Below, piece after piece: positions 1 through 6,173 of a stretch of DNA of 22,331 nt. Source of the DNA: CAYVWB01 sp964455395 (lineage in GTDB: Bacteria; Desulfobacterota; Desulfovibrionia; Desulfovibrionales; Desulfovibrionaceae); NCBI GenBank assembly GCA_964455395.1, contig CAYVWB010000071.1, positions 1 through 22,331 of the forward strand. Direction: 5' to 3'. Numbering within the stretch: position 1 is the first letter of the stretch; every line of letters starts with the position of its first letter. The position numbers and the translations under genes were made by a program. Below the pieces are notes generated by a model. That model saw only the letters and a list, made by a program, of their open reading frames with translations. It searched no databases and had not been told where the DNA came from.

Positions 1-1779
1 CCCGAGCCGTTCCGCCAGCATGGCCCCGGCGGCTCCTCCGCACAGGCTGCCCGCATACACCCCGGCGAAGAAGTGGGTGACGCCGCGGGCTTTCTGGTCC
101 GGCGCAGTGTTGGCGAAGACGAATCCCTGCGCGGCCATCAGCGCAAGACCGTAGCCCAGGCCCACCACGCCCCGGGAAGCGATGAAACCGGCTGACGTCT
201 CGGCTGCGCCTGAAGAGAGCGAACCTGCCGCGCAGCACGCAACCCCAGCGAGGAAGGGCTCCAGCCAGCCGCGCCTGTCTATCCATGGTCCGGAGACCGC
301 CACCATGAGCCCCGCTGCGCCCATCTCCACGGAAATGGGCAAGCCCAGCGTCATGTCCTTGGAGAGACCCCACAACGGCGCGTACAGTTCCTCCATACGC
401 AAGGGGATGAAAGAAATGCTCATGTCGATGGCGAAGAGGAAGAGGAACGCCGCCGGTCGGATGATCGCGTAGGCGGCCGGGCCTGCAGCCGACCCGGAGG
501 CGGGCGGTCCTCGGGTTGCATGCGGAGACTGGCGCGATGTGGCGCGGCGTCGCTGCACGCTCACCATGAAAAGGATCGCCATCTCCACCAGAAAGAGGAT
601 GGAGACCACGGCCACGGTTGCGGCGTCCAGCACGATCTCCCGTGTCGCAAGGCCAATGGCCGTTTCGTCCAGCCGCACTTCAAGGAAGCCCACGGTCGTC
701 TCGCCGGCGTCTTCCCGGCGCTCCAAGGGCAGGGTGAGCGAGAAACCATGCGATGAAGACGGCGTCTGGTGGGCGTGCTGCTGCTTGAAGGCGAGCTGCG
801 CAGCGTGGGAGGCGTCGAGGGGACCGGCGGCGTCGGCGGCTTTCACCACGGTCCCGGCGGAATCGAGGACGGCGATGGCGCGGATTTCCGGGGTGGTCGC
901 GACGATCTCCTGAAAACGACGCTCGATGCCGCGGAGTCGCTCCAGGGTCAGGCCTTTCTCGAGGAGGAATTCGATGTCGCGCTCGGCGAAGGTGGTGAGG
1001 GCGCGGGCCTTGTCGCGTACGATCTGCAGATATTCCGCACGGAAAGTGGCGACGTTCATGGCGGAATAGTAACACTGCGCGCCGCCCAGACAGATGACGA
1101 GCAGCACGTAGAGCCGCCGGCGGGAGACGCCGCCCTCCGCGGAAATGGGGGGAGCGTAGCGCAGCCCCAGCGCCAAGGCCAGCGCAGCGGCCAACGTGGC
1201 GAGGAGAAGCTCCCTGGCGTTGGTCGCCAGGCCGGCCTGGATGCGCGCATGGAGCTGCGCTTCCGGAAAAAGCAACGCCAGCGCGCCCACGCGTTGGCTG
1301 TCCGGAGCTTGGATGGGCAAGAGCAGGGCGCGTCTGTCGCCGAGGTCGAGCAGGGGATGGCCAGCCTGCGTCAGTGCGGGCGTATTCGATGCGCCGACGG
1401 CTCGGGCCTCGTCTTGTGGAAACGCCGTTGCCGCGTGCGCCATCAGCGCCGGCGCCCTGATCCCTTGGCTGTGGAGGATGGCGCTGTCCGGGCCGAGCAC
1501 GGCCACGCCATCGAGGTGGGGCGCTTCGGCCAGAGTCTGGGCGAGCAGGGAATCGGCGTCCAGCAGGGTCGCCAGGGGTTTGCCGAAGCGCACGGCGTTT
1601 TCCAGGCTGTCCACGAGGTGTTCCCCACGGACCTCCAGGGCGGCGATGAAGGCGTGGCGGCGGAGTTTTTCCAGGGAAGAGAGCGACAAAGCCCCGTTGA
1701 ACGCCATGGCGATCACGAGGATGACGAGGCTTCCCGCAAGCATGCGGATGCGGAGCGATGTGGCGGCGGTCGTGGTCAT
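1..1779 (-). CDS. Double-sensor MFS transporter fusion, 3' end beyond window
   Basis: Reading minus from 1779 gives 593 codons without a stop to the left edge, so the C-terminus is missing. Residues 12-33 are a membrane segment, about 34-190 an extracytoplasmic region, 191-208 and 222-240 two more membrane segments, about 245-380 a second extracytoplasmic region with a PAS/Cache-like stretch (AIAVLDSAGTVVKAAD, 301-316), and 385-407 another membrane segment. From 437 a new set of hydrophobic helices starts and looks like an MFS transporter, with a motif-A-like SGPWIDRRGW (496-505). The start is supported by GGAG about 12 nt upstream. It is divergent from an RsbW-like ATPase. MFS proteins fused to sensors in Deltaproteobacteria can end in a SpoIIE phosphatase; whether this one does cannot be seen. 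It probably senses rather than only transports (inference). The sensor fold assignment is tentative. Confidence 0.75.
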   Translation of the reverse strand, partial: MTTTAATSLRIRMLAGSLVILVIAMAFNGALSLSSLEKLRRHAFIAALEVRGEHLVDSLENAVRFGKPLATLLDADSLLAQTLAEAPHLDGVAVLGPDSAILHSQGIRAPALMAHAATAFPQDEARAVGASNTPALTQAGHPLLDLGDRRALLLPIQAPDSQRVGALALLFPEAQLHARIQAGLATNARELLLATLAAALALALGLRYAPPISAEGGVSRRRLYVLLVICLGGAQCYYSAMNVATFRAEYLQIVRDKARALTTFAERDIEFLLEKGLTLERLRGIERRFQEIVATTPEIRAIAVLDSAGTVVKAADAAGPLDASHAAQLAFKQQHAHQTPSSSHGFSLTLPLERREDAGETTVGFLEVRLDETAIGLATREIVLDAATVAVVSILFLVEMAILFMVSVQRRRATSRQSPHATRGPPASGSAAGPAAYAIIRPAAFLFLFAIDMSISFIPLRMEELYAPLWGLSKDMTLGLPISVEMGAAGLMVAVSGPWIDRRGWLEPFLAGVACCAAGSLSSGAAETSAGFIASRGVVGLGYGLALMAAQGFVFANTAPDQKARGVTHFFAGVYAGSLCGGAAGAMLAERLG

Positions 1780-1893
1780 GCGGGCCGGCGCTCCAGGGGG
1801 TCACGCGGCGTCGGGTTGGGCGGGGCGCAGGAATGCTCCCATCACGCGGCCTGGCGGAGAAAAGGCCAGCCGGGCCGACGCGAGTCAGTCCGC

Positions 1894-1922
1894 ATGTTGA
1901 TTTGCCAAGGCTTCTGTGTCAA
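1894..1922 (-). promoter_or_regulatory. Candidate sigma70 promoter for the sensor-MFS gene
   Basis: On the minus strand there is TTGACA (1922-1917), a 17-nt spacer and CAACAT (1899-1894). The -35 is perfect and the -10 is poor (3/6). A transcript would start near 1887, about 108 nt ahead of the ATG. It lies in the 203-nt intergenic region between two divergent genes. Confidence 0.35.
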
Positions 1923-1982
1923 GAAGAGGGTGTCATTCTGGAACCCCGCCGCATCCAGCTGGACACACGCCAGGAGTCGCTG

Positions 1983-2789
1983 ATGCCCTGCCGGAATTCC
2001 GCTGATTCTCGGGCCGCTGCTCGGACTGATTCCCAAACCGATCATCAAAGCGGTCACCAGACCAACGAATCGGACGAGACAGCGTGTCGGGATTCCGCGG
2101 AGGAGGTACTCGCCCGCGAACAACGCGAAGGCGCCCGCGTGCTTGCAGATCTGGAGCTGCCAGCGCGGATGGACTCCTTGGAGCGATTCAGCGCACTGGT
2201 GGAAGGCGAAGCCGAAGCCTTGGAATTGCCCGTACGGGATGTCATGCGCATGCGCCTCGCCTTGGAGGAAGCGCTCACCAACGTCATTCAGTACGCCTAC
2301 GCGGAGACTTGTTCCACCTCGCGCCCAGAAGCTCCGGAGCTCACCTCGACGCGCCCCACGGCCCCTTCGCCTGACGCCTTGCCGGGCGTCGAGAAGGAGG
2401 ACGCCGGTTCCTCCCCACACGCCGCGCCGGACTCCGGGGGCCTCCACCCCAGCAGCGGCTCGGCGACCGCGCCGGAACATCCTCAAGAAGCCGACGCCCC
2501 GACGCACGCCGCCCCTCCCGCTCATGGCGACGTCCGGCTGATCCTGGCCCGCGTCCCCCCCGGCGCCGATGAGCCGCGGCCCGCGCTGCGTTTCACCATC
2601 ATCGACCGCGGCCGCCCCTTCAACATGCTGGAAGCGCCCACGCCGGATCTCTGCGCGGACATCGAGTCTCGCCAGGTTGGCGGGCTCGGCATCCACTTCA
2701 TCCGCGCCATCATGGACGACGTGCGATACGTCCGGCGTGGCGGCTGCAACATCCTCACCCTGGTCCACCATCAGACGCCCCCGGCGTGA
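1983..2789 (+). CDS. RsbW-like anti-sigma/serine kinase ATPase (HATPase_c_2)
   Basis: 268 aa. The GHKL fold is seen as an N box LALEEALTNVIQYAY with N100, a G1-type box DRGRPFN at 208-214, and a G2 box VGGLGIHFIRAIMDD. There is no HisKA domain or membrane segment, so this is the soluble RsbW/SpoIIAB-type family, which binds sigma factors or phosphorylates anti-sigma antagonists. About 75 residues (108-182) rich in Pro, Ala, Ser and Thr are inserted between the N box and the next strand. The start at 1983 has AGGAG 6 nt upstream; the frame is open to 1758, but that start would overlap the divergent gene. No STAS-domain antagonist or sigma factor is in the window. The partner may be the divergent sensor-MFS protein (inference). 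The family call is firm; the role is not. Confidence 0.85.
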   Translation: MPCRNSADSRAAARTDSQTDHQSGHQTNESDETACRDSAEEVLAREQREGARVLADLELPARMDSLERFSALVEGEAEALELPVRDVMRMRLALEEALTNVIQYAYAETCSTSRPEAPELTSTRPTAPSPDALPGVEKEDAGSSPHAAPDSGGLHPSSGSATAPEHPQEADAPTHAAPPAHGDVRLILARVPPGADEPRPALRFTIIDRGRPFNMLEAPTPDLCADIESRQVGGLGIHFIRAIMDDVRYVRRGGCNILTLVHHQTPPA

Positions 2790-2827
2790 AGGCGAGGGCG
2801 TCATCCCCCATTCCGCCAGCAACGACG

Positions 2828-3409
2828 TCACGGCCCCGCAGTGAGCCGTCCCACCAGGGACAAGCCGTCGGCCTCGGGACGCACGACGATCATCTCGCCT
2901 TCGGCCGGGAAGATGTCGGTCAGCGCGGTTATGTTCACTTGGTGGGTGACCATGAGGATGACGCCTGCGGGGTCCAGCGAGGCGATGAACTCGCGCAGCC
3001 TCCAGGTTTGTTCCGGACCGCGTTCCGGCGTGCGGAAGAAGGAATCCAACAGGGGGAGTGGCTCGGGAGCGGTCAACCCAAGCAGCGCGGCCGTTTCGCG
3101 GCAACGGTCCCACCGGCTGTGATAGACCGCTTCCACCGTGACGCTGCGTTCACGCATCAGGTCTCCGATGGCTTGCGCCTGCGCGCGGCCCTCGTCGGAG
3201 AGGCGTCGCTGAGTGGCTGGGTCGTCAAGATCGAAGTCCGGCGGATCGCCCACGCCGGGCGCTCTGGCGTGGCGCATGAGTACGACCACGCCGCCTTCCT
3301 TCAGAGTCTCCCACATGGAAGGCGCTGCATTGGCGGCCGGGACAGGGCGGGCGCTCGCCCAGAGAACCAACAGGATCAACAGGATTGCCGACCGCATCGA
3401 ACATGGCAT
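2828..3409 (-). CDS. Exported histidine phosphatase family protein
   Basis: 193 aa. Residues 1-26 form a signal peptide (basic start, hydrophobic 8-20, AxA-type end near PAANA). The RHG-type motif of the phosphoglycerate mutase/SixA superfamily is MRHAR, with the nucleophile His at 47. SRWDRCRETA (98-107) and VTHQVNI with the second catalytic His at 156 complete the active site. The family removes phosphate from small molecules or phospho-His proteins; the substrate here is unknown, and the signal peptide puts it in the periplasm. AGGAG stands 6 nt before the ATG. The gene converges on the RsbW-like gene with only 38 nt between stops. Length is close to small single-domain family members. Confidence 0.88.
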   Translation of the reverse strand: MPCSMRSAILLILLVLWASARPVPAANAAPSMWETLKEGGVVVLMRHARAPGVGDPPDFDLDDPATQRRLSDEGRAQAQAIGDLMRERSVTVEAVYHSRWDRCRETAALLGLTAPEPLPLLDSFFRTPERGPEQTWRLREFIASLDPAGVILMVTHQVNITALTDIFPAEGEMIVVRPEADGLSLVGRLTAGP

Positions 3410-3444
3410 GAGACGCTCCTTTGGATGGGGGTGGCGGAGGCGTC

Positions 3445-3472
3445 AGAATACCATGGGGGACGGCTGGGTCAA
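3445..3472 (-). promoter_or_regulatory. Candidate promoter of the histidine phosphatase gene
   Basis: Minus strand: TTGACC (3472-3467), 16-nt spacer, TATTCT (3450-3445). It lies about 36 nt upstream of the ATG at 3409. Confidence 0.5.
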
Positions 3473-3597
3473 TGCGTGTTCGTCCGGCACGCCGCGAGGT
3501 GTTCGCGGCGGCGCCGAAACAGGCGGCCGCGCCCTGACGTCGTGTCGCTGAAGGGGGGGGGCGCGGCCGTGGAGGGAGCGTTCCGGAATGGAGCGGG

Positions 3598-4140
3598 TCA
3601 CAAGGAGGCGTCGTGAGGTTCCCGATGGACGGCGCTGTCCGAGTCATGTGAATCCTGGTGCTCGCCGGAGGCCGGCTGCGCCATGGCCGAGTCGCGTCTC
3701 CCGGGTCGCAGCAATCCTTCGGCGCTGCCGAAGCCGAAGTCCTCGGCCCACGGACTTGCTTCCTGAGATATCTGCTGGTGGTGCTCCGGGCAGTAGAAGC
3801 GGTTGACGGAGAGGACGCCGCAGACTCGGCAAGGGTAGAGCCGTGGAGCGCGTGACGTGGCGGCGTTGGGAGCGGGGCGCTCCTGTCTGGCTGGCGCGTG
3901 GGCGACGTCATGGGAAGGTTGGGAAGGTTGGGAAGGGTGGGAGCGGGGCGTCCCATTGTCGCCCCCGTCGTGAGCGGCGTCGCGCCGTGTGTGTTCGGCA
4001 TGATCGGCGTGATCGAGGGTGGTCAGTCTGCAGGCGCGGCACAACTGCGAAGCTGCAGGCGTCCTGCGAAGCCGCGTCGGCATGAGGTAGAAGGAGTCGC
4101 CGCACCGGCGGCATCGTTTCTTGAGCGGCAGTTCGGACAT
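3598..4140 (-). CDS. Hypothetical protein with two zinc-knuckle-like Cys motifs
   Basis: 180 aa, function not recognised. Near the N-terminus, CRRCGDSF is followed about 22 residues later by CRAC, which would make a four-Cys zinc ribbon. In the second half, CRVCGVLSVNRFYCPEHH supplies three Cys and two His for a second site. Between them is a disordered His/Ser/Pro-rich stretch with repeats of HPSQPSQPS type. The N-terminal KKRCRRCGDSFYLMPTRLRR is very basic, fitting nucleic-acid binding (inference). The start at 4140 has AAGGAG with 8-nt spacing; that AGGAG also contains the stop region of the upstream gene, so the two are translationally coupled. It is the third gene of a small minus-strand operon. 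Longer in-frame starts exist upstream but lack such a ribosome site. Confidence 0.65.
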   Translation of the reverse strand: MSELPLKKRCRRCGDSFYLMPTRLRRTPAASQLCRACRLTTLDHADHAEHTRRDAAHDGGDNGTPRSHPSQPSQPSHDVAHAPARQERPAPNAATSRAPRLYPCRVCGVLSVNRFYCPEHHQQISQEASPWAEDFGFGSAEGLLRPGRRDSAMAQPASGEHQDSHDSDSAVHREPHDASL

Positions 4141-4145
4141 GAAGA

Positions 4146-4328
4146 CTACTCCTTGAGTACGTTGGATCGTTCGGGAGCCGGGTTGGCGTCGTCCGGGTCG
4201 TGGTCGAGTTCTGCGAGCAGCGCCTGGACCTGCTGGGCGGGGACCCATCGTCGGCTGAACCGCCTCAGGAGCGCGCCCGAGGCGGCGTCGCGTTTTCTGG
4301 TGGTGTAGGCGAGCCGCAGTATTCTCAT
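4146..4328 (-). CDS. Small basic hypothetical protein
   Basis: 60 aa from the ATG at 4328; an ATG at 4340 would add four residues. I chose 4328 because GGATGG lies 8 nt upstream, while nothing like a ribosome site precedes 4340. The N-terminal half is basic (RILRLAYTTRKRDAAS, then LLRRFSRRW) and the C-terminal half acidic and Pro/Asn-rich. It has no Cys and no membrane segment. The stop codon sits inside the ribosome-binding site of the zinc-ribbon gene, and the gene starts about 29 nt after the stop of the preceding small gene. Function unknown. Confidence 0.5.
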   Translation of the reverse strand: MRILRLAYTTRKRDAASGALLRRFSRRWVPAQQVQALLAELDHDPDDANPAPERSNVLKE

Positions 4329-4356
4329 ATAGTAAACCATCCAGCGGAGTCAATCT

Positions 4357-4602
4357 CTAAAATGAGACGTTATCCAGGCGGCGCATCGTCGCTGCGTCCA
4401 GAACGGAGGAGGGCGCTTCAGCGGCGCGTTCGTGTCGTTCCAGTTCCACGGCCAAGGCCTCCAGGCGAGAACCGATGAGCCCGAGAAGATAAGCGGAATC
4501 ACTATTCTGGCAATGTCCCGTGGGCGCTTGGGCGAGCATGCTGCGCTCCAGAAACGCCACGGCTTCCGACATGGAGATGAGCTCACTGATGAGGCGCTCC
4601 AT
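4357..4602 (-). CDS. Small helical hypothetical protein
   Basis: 81 aa from the ATG at 4602, which has AGGGGG 4-8 nt upstream; a start at 4665 would extend it but has no ribosome site. The sequence looks almost wholly alpha-helical and charged, with repeated heptad-like leucines (LISELISMSEAVAFLE, GSRLEALAVELERHER), so a coiled coil or dimer is plausible. It is the first gene of the three-gene minus-strand set ending at 3598 and starts next to the AT-rich promoter island. Not recognised as any named family. Confidence 0.55.
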   Translation of the reverse strand: MERLISELISMSEAVAFLERSMLAQAPTGHCQNSDSAYLLGLIGSRLEALAVELERHERAAEAPSSVLDAATMRRLDNVSF

Positions 4603-4660
4603 AAATCCCCCTTGCTTGCTACAGTGAAAAGGAGCGGCGCGATGCCGGTCATCGTGGATC

Positions 4661-4691
4661 GACAATGCAATACTTGCTGCTGGTATGTCAA
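4661..4691 (-). promoter_or_regulatory. Candidate promoter of the three-small-gene operon
   Basis: Minus strand TTGACA (4691-4686) lies in an AT-rich island (about 4680-4765), with a poor CATTGT-like -10 at 18-nt spacing. The perfect -35 and the local base composition are the main support. Confidence 0.35.
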
Positions 4692-4810
4692 TAAAAAAAT
4701 CAATAAAGTCGGTAGGTTGAGTTTCTCCGCCAAGTCAGAAAGAATCAAATATTTTTTGTTTTGCGTACGAAAGAGGCTAGCGGGCTGGCTGGCCGCGCGT
4801 CAGGAGGGAA

Positions 4811-4987
4811 ATGGAACTGGCGAAAAGGAGTCGGCTGGGCGGGGGATCCGCTGGAGAGTGCGGTGCGATCTCGAGGTGGGCGGGGTCTAAAGTTCAGCGT
4901 TTCGGCGCCGATAAGAACAGGCGCATCCTTGGGAGAAAGGCCTCTGCGTCGGGTGGTCCGGCGCGCGAGGCCTTTCTCTTTTTCTGA
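4811..4987 (+). other. Doubtful 58-codon ORF running through a terminator
   Basis: An ATG at 4811 is preceded by AGGAGG only 3 nt away and opens a 58-codon frame ending at TGA 4985-4987. The peptide is Gly/Ser/Arg-rich with a hydrophobic end (EAFLFF). The last 18 codons lie in the intrinsic terminator hairpin, and the stop falls just past its T-run, so a terminated transcript would lack the stop codon. I think the frame is probably chance, but the ribosome site is notable. Confidence 0.15.
4933..4983 (+). terminator. Strong intrinsic terminator, plus strand
   Basis: A perfect 12-bp inverted repeat, GAGAAAGGCCTC (4933-4944) and GAGGCCTTTCTC (4967-4978), with a 22-nt loop is followed directly by five T. 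On the minus strand the stem has no T-run after it, so it acts mainly on plus-strand transcripts, although it lies about 54 nt after the stop of the minus-strand repressor and could help stop that too. No convincing gene lies ahead of it on the plus strand. The rest of the 429-nt gap (4603-5031) holds the AT-rich island and nothing else I can name. Confidence 0.8.
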
Positions 4988-5031
4988 CGGGGGGGTGTTT
5001 TTACGAGTATGCGTATGTTCATGCGTTTTGA

Positions 5032-5772
5032 TTACTTGCGCGTCATGTCCGACCAGGCCCAGACCACACGACCCACCAGCGCCCTGGTGATGTCGCCGTC
5101 GTAATCCGCTTCGAAGTCGTACGTGCGGGGAGGGTGTTCCACGACATTGTCCGAATAGTAGACGATATTGAGGCCGTTTTTCTTGCGTTCGAAGACAACG
5201 CGTTTGATGGCCTTGGCATAGTCGGGCGCCGGCTCCTGGACCAGAAAGATGTTGCCGGGGGGGGAGGGTTCGGCATGGATGTCGTTGCGGTCGAGCAAGA
5301 CGATGTCGAGAGGGTTGAGGGTGGGCGACATGGACCGCTGGTTCTCCCCGACCTCCACTGCGAGCAGATTCGTGCGGTGAAGCACGGATCTGTGGTATCG
5401 ATAGACAAGTATCCAGCTGACGATTTCTTCCGGACCGATCATGCCGGGCCCTGCGCCGGCTTGACCCACCATGGGCACAGCCAAGTACTGCTCACTTTCG
5501 GGGGGCGGGCCCTCTTCCGCGCTGACCTGAGCCGCTTCCACGAAACAGACGTCGCGGATCGTATCCTGTTGCGCAGAAGGGCCGTTGAGCGTGACACCAA
5601 GGCGTTCCAGCCATGTCAGCCACGTCTCGGCGTTCGGTCGGAATTCTCCGTTGAGCACTTTGTAAATGGAGGACTTGGGCGCCTCCAGGCGGCGGGCCAA
5701 CTCTGCAGGCGAACCGGCTTCTTCTGCTGCAGCCCGCATCCAGTCCCGCGTTTCTTCATAGAGTGATCGCAT
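5032..5772 (-). CDS. XRE-family repressor with S24 (LexA/CI-like) peptidase domain
   Basis: 246 aa. Residues 20-60 form a helix-turn-helix (SPAELARRLEAPKSSIYKVL), and about 97-240 an S24 peptidase fold. The catalytic Ser is S147 in RSMSPTL, and the general-base Lys is most likely K190 in AIKRVV, 43 residues later, the spacing seen in lambda CI. An Ala-Gly pair at 105-106 (GQAGAG) is a candidate self-cleavage site 41 residues before the Ser. It therefore looks like a repressor inactivated by RecA-stimulated autocleavage during DNA damage (family knowledge; not shown here). The start at 5772 lacks a good ribosome site. The gene is divergent from an excisionase-like HTH gene, an arrangement like a phage lysogeny switch, but no other phage genes are nearby. 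Confidence 0.85.
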   Translation of the reverse strand: MRSLYEETRDWMRAAAEEAGSPAELARRLEAPKSSIYKVLNGEFRPNAETWLTWLERLGVTLNGPSAQQDTIRDVCFVEAAQVSAEEGPPPESEQYLAVPMVGQAGAGPGMIGPEEIVSWILVYRYHRSVLHRTNLLAVEVGENQRSMSPTLNPLDIVLLDRNDIHAEPSPPGNIFLVQEPAPDYAKAIKRVVFERKKNGLNIVYYSDNVVEHPPRTYDFEADYDGDITRALVGRVVWAWSDMTRK

Positions 5773-5813
5773 TTGTTGTCCAGTTGATTGGAAAGCTGTT
5801 GCTGTAAAACTGT

Positions 5814-5844
5814 ATCCGAGACCGTTGACAGCGAGTTCTCGAAT
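5814..5844. promoter_or_regulatory. Candidate operator between the repressor and HTH genes
   Basis: ATCCGAGAC (5814-5822) and TTCTCGAAT (5836-5844) form an imperfect inverted repeat, 7 of 9 positions matching, whose arms flank the -35 element of the HTH gene. A repressor dimer bound there would block that promoter. No binding data are available. Confidence 0.3.
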
Positions 5845-5854
5845 CAGATACTAT
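5825..5854 (+). promoter_or_regulatory. Sigma70-type promoter of the HTH gene
   Basis: TTGACA (5825-5830), 18-nt spacer, TACTAT (5849-5854). Transcription would start near 5861, which rules out the ATG at 5853 and supports the start at 5916. Confidence 0.6.
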
Positions 5855-5915
5855 GCTTTCAAGGCGTCGTCAACGCACGACGGCGCTGAAACGATCGCAC
5901 CAGTGGAGCCCCCCC

Positions 5916-6125
5916 ATGGATAAACTCGTTATCGCTGGTCTGGAGAACATGGCTCAGGAAATGGGCTGTTCAAAAAAGACCATATATAAATGGATACAGG
6001 AACGCGATTTTCCGGCTTTCAAGCTCGACGGCGTATGGCGCGCGTTGCCTCGCGAGATGGAGAACTGGCTCAAGGCGCAGCGCGTGGAGGCCGAGCGCGG
6101 AGAGAAGGAGCCGGAGCGTGTCTAG
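5916..6125 (+). CDS. Excisionase/MerR-like helix-turn-helix protein
   Basis: 69 aa, nearly all of it one winged-HTH of the HTH_17/AlpA/excisionase type: the segment LENMAQEMGCSKKTIYKWIQ reads as the HTH helices, DFPAFKLDGVWRALPREME as the wing, then NWLKAQ and a charged tail. Such proteins are excision directionality factors or small transcription regulators; with no integrase here the second is more likely. The start at 5916 has GGAG 7 nt upstream and lies about 55 nt after the predicted transcription start. Divergent from the S24 repressor and probably controlled by it. Confidence 0.75.
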   Translation: MDKLVIAGLENMAQEMGCSKKTIYKWIQERDFPAFKLDGVWRALPREMENWLKAQRVEAERGEKEPERV

Positions 6126-6145
6126 CGGCGGTGTGAGCGACGTGG

Positions 6146-6166
6146 CGGCGCGCCGATGTCGCGCCG
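6146..6166. terminator. Possible bidirectional hairpin between convergent genes
   Basis: CGGCGCG (6146-6152), a 7-nt loop and CGCGCCG (6160-6166) form a perfect 7-bp stem in the 48-nt space between convergent stops. There is no T-run on either side, so it is only a candidate. Confidence 0.3.
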
Positions 6167-6173
6167 TGGGGCG

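Noticed and set aside
680..1804. Minus-strand open frame of 374 codons
   Set aside because: The Arg/Pro-rich translation lacks any domain; the frame starting at 1779 has membrane helices and runs to the window edge.
769..1983. Plus-strand open frame of 404 codons
   Set aside because: It is antisense to the sensor-MFS gene, with no ribosome site or recognisable domain.
5032..6125. Prophage
   Set aside because: Only a repressor and a small HTH are present; there are no integrase, portal, capsid or tail genes and no attachment repeats seen.
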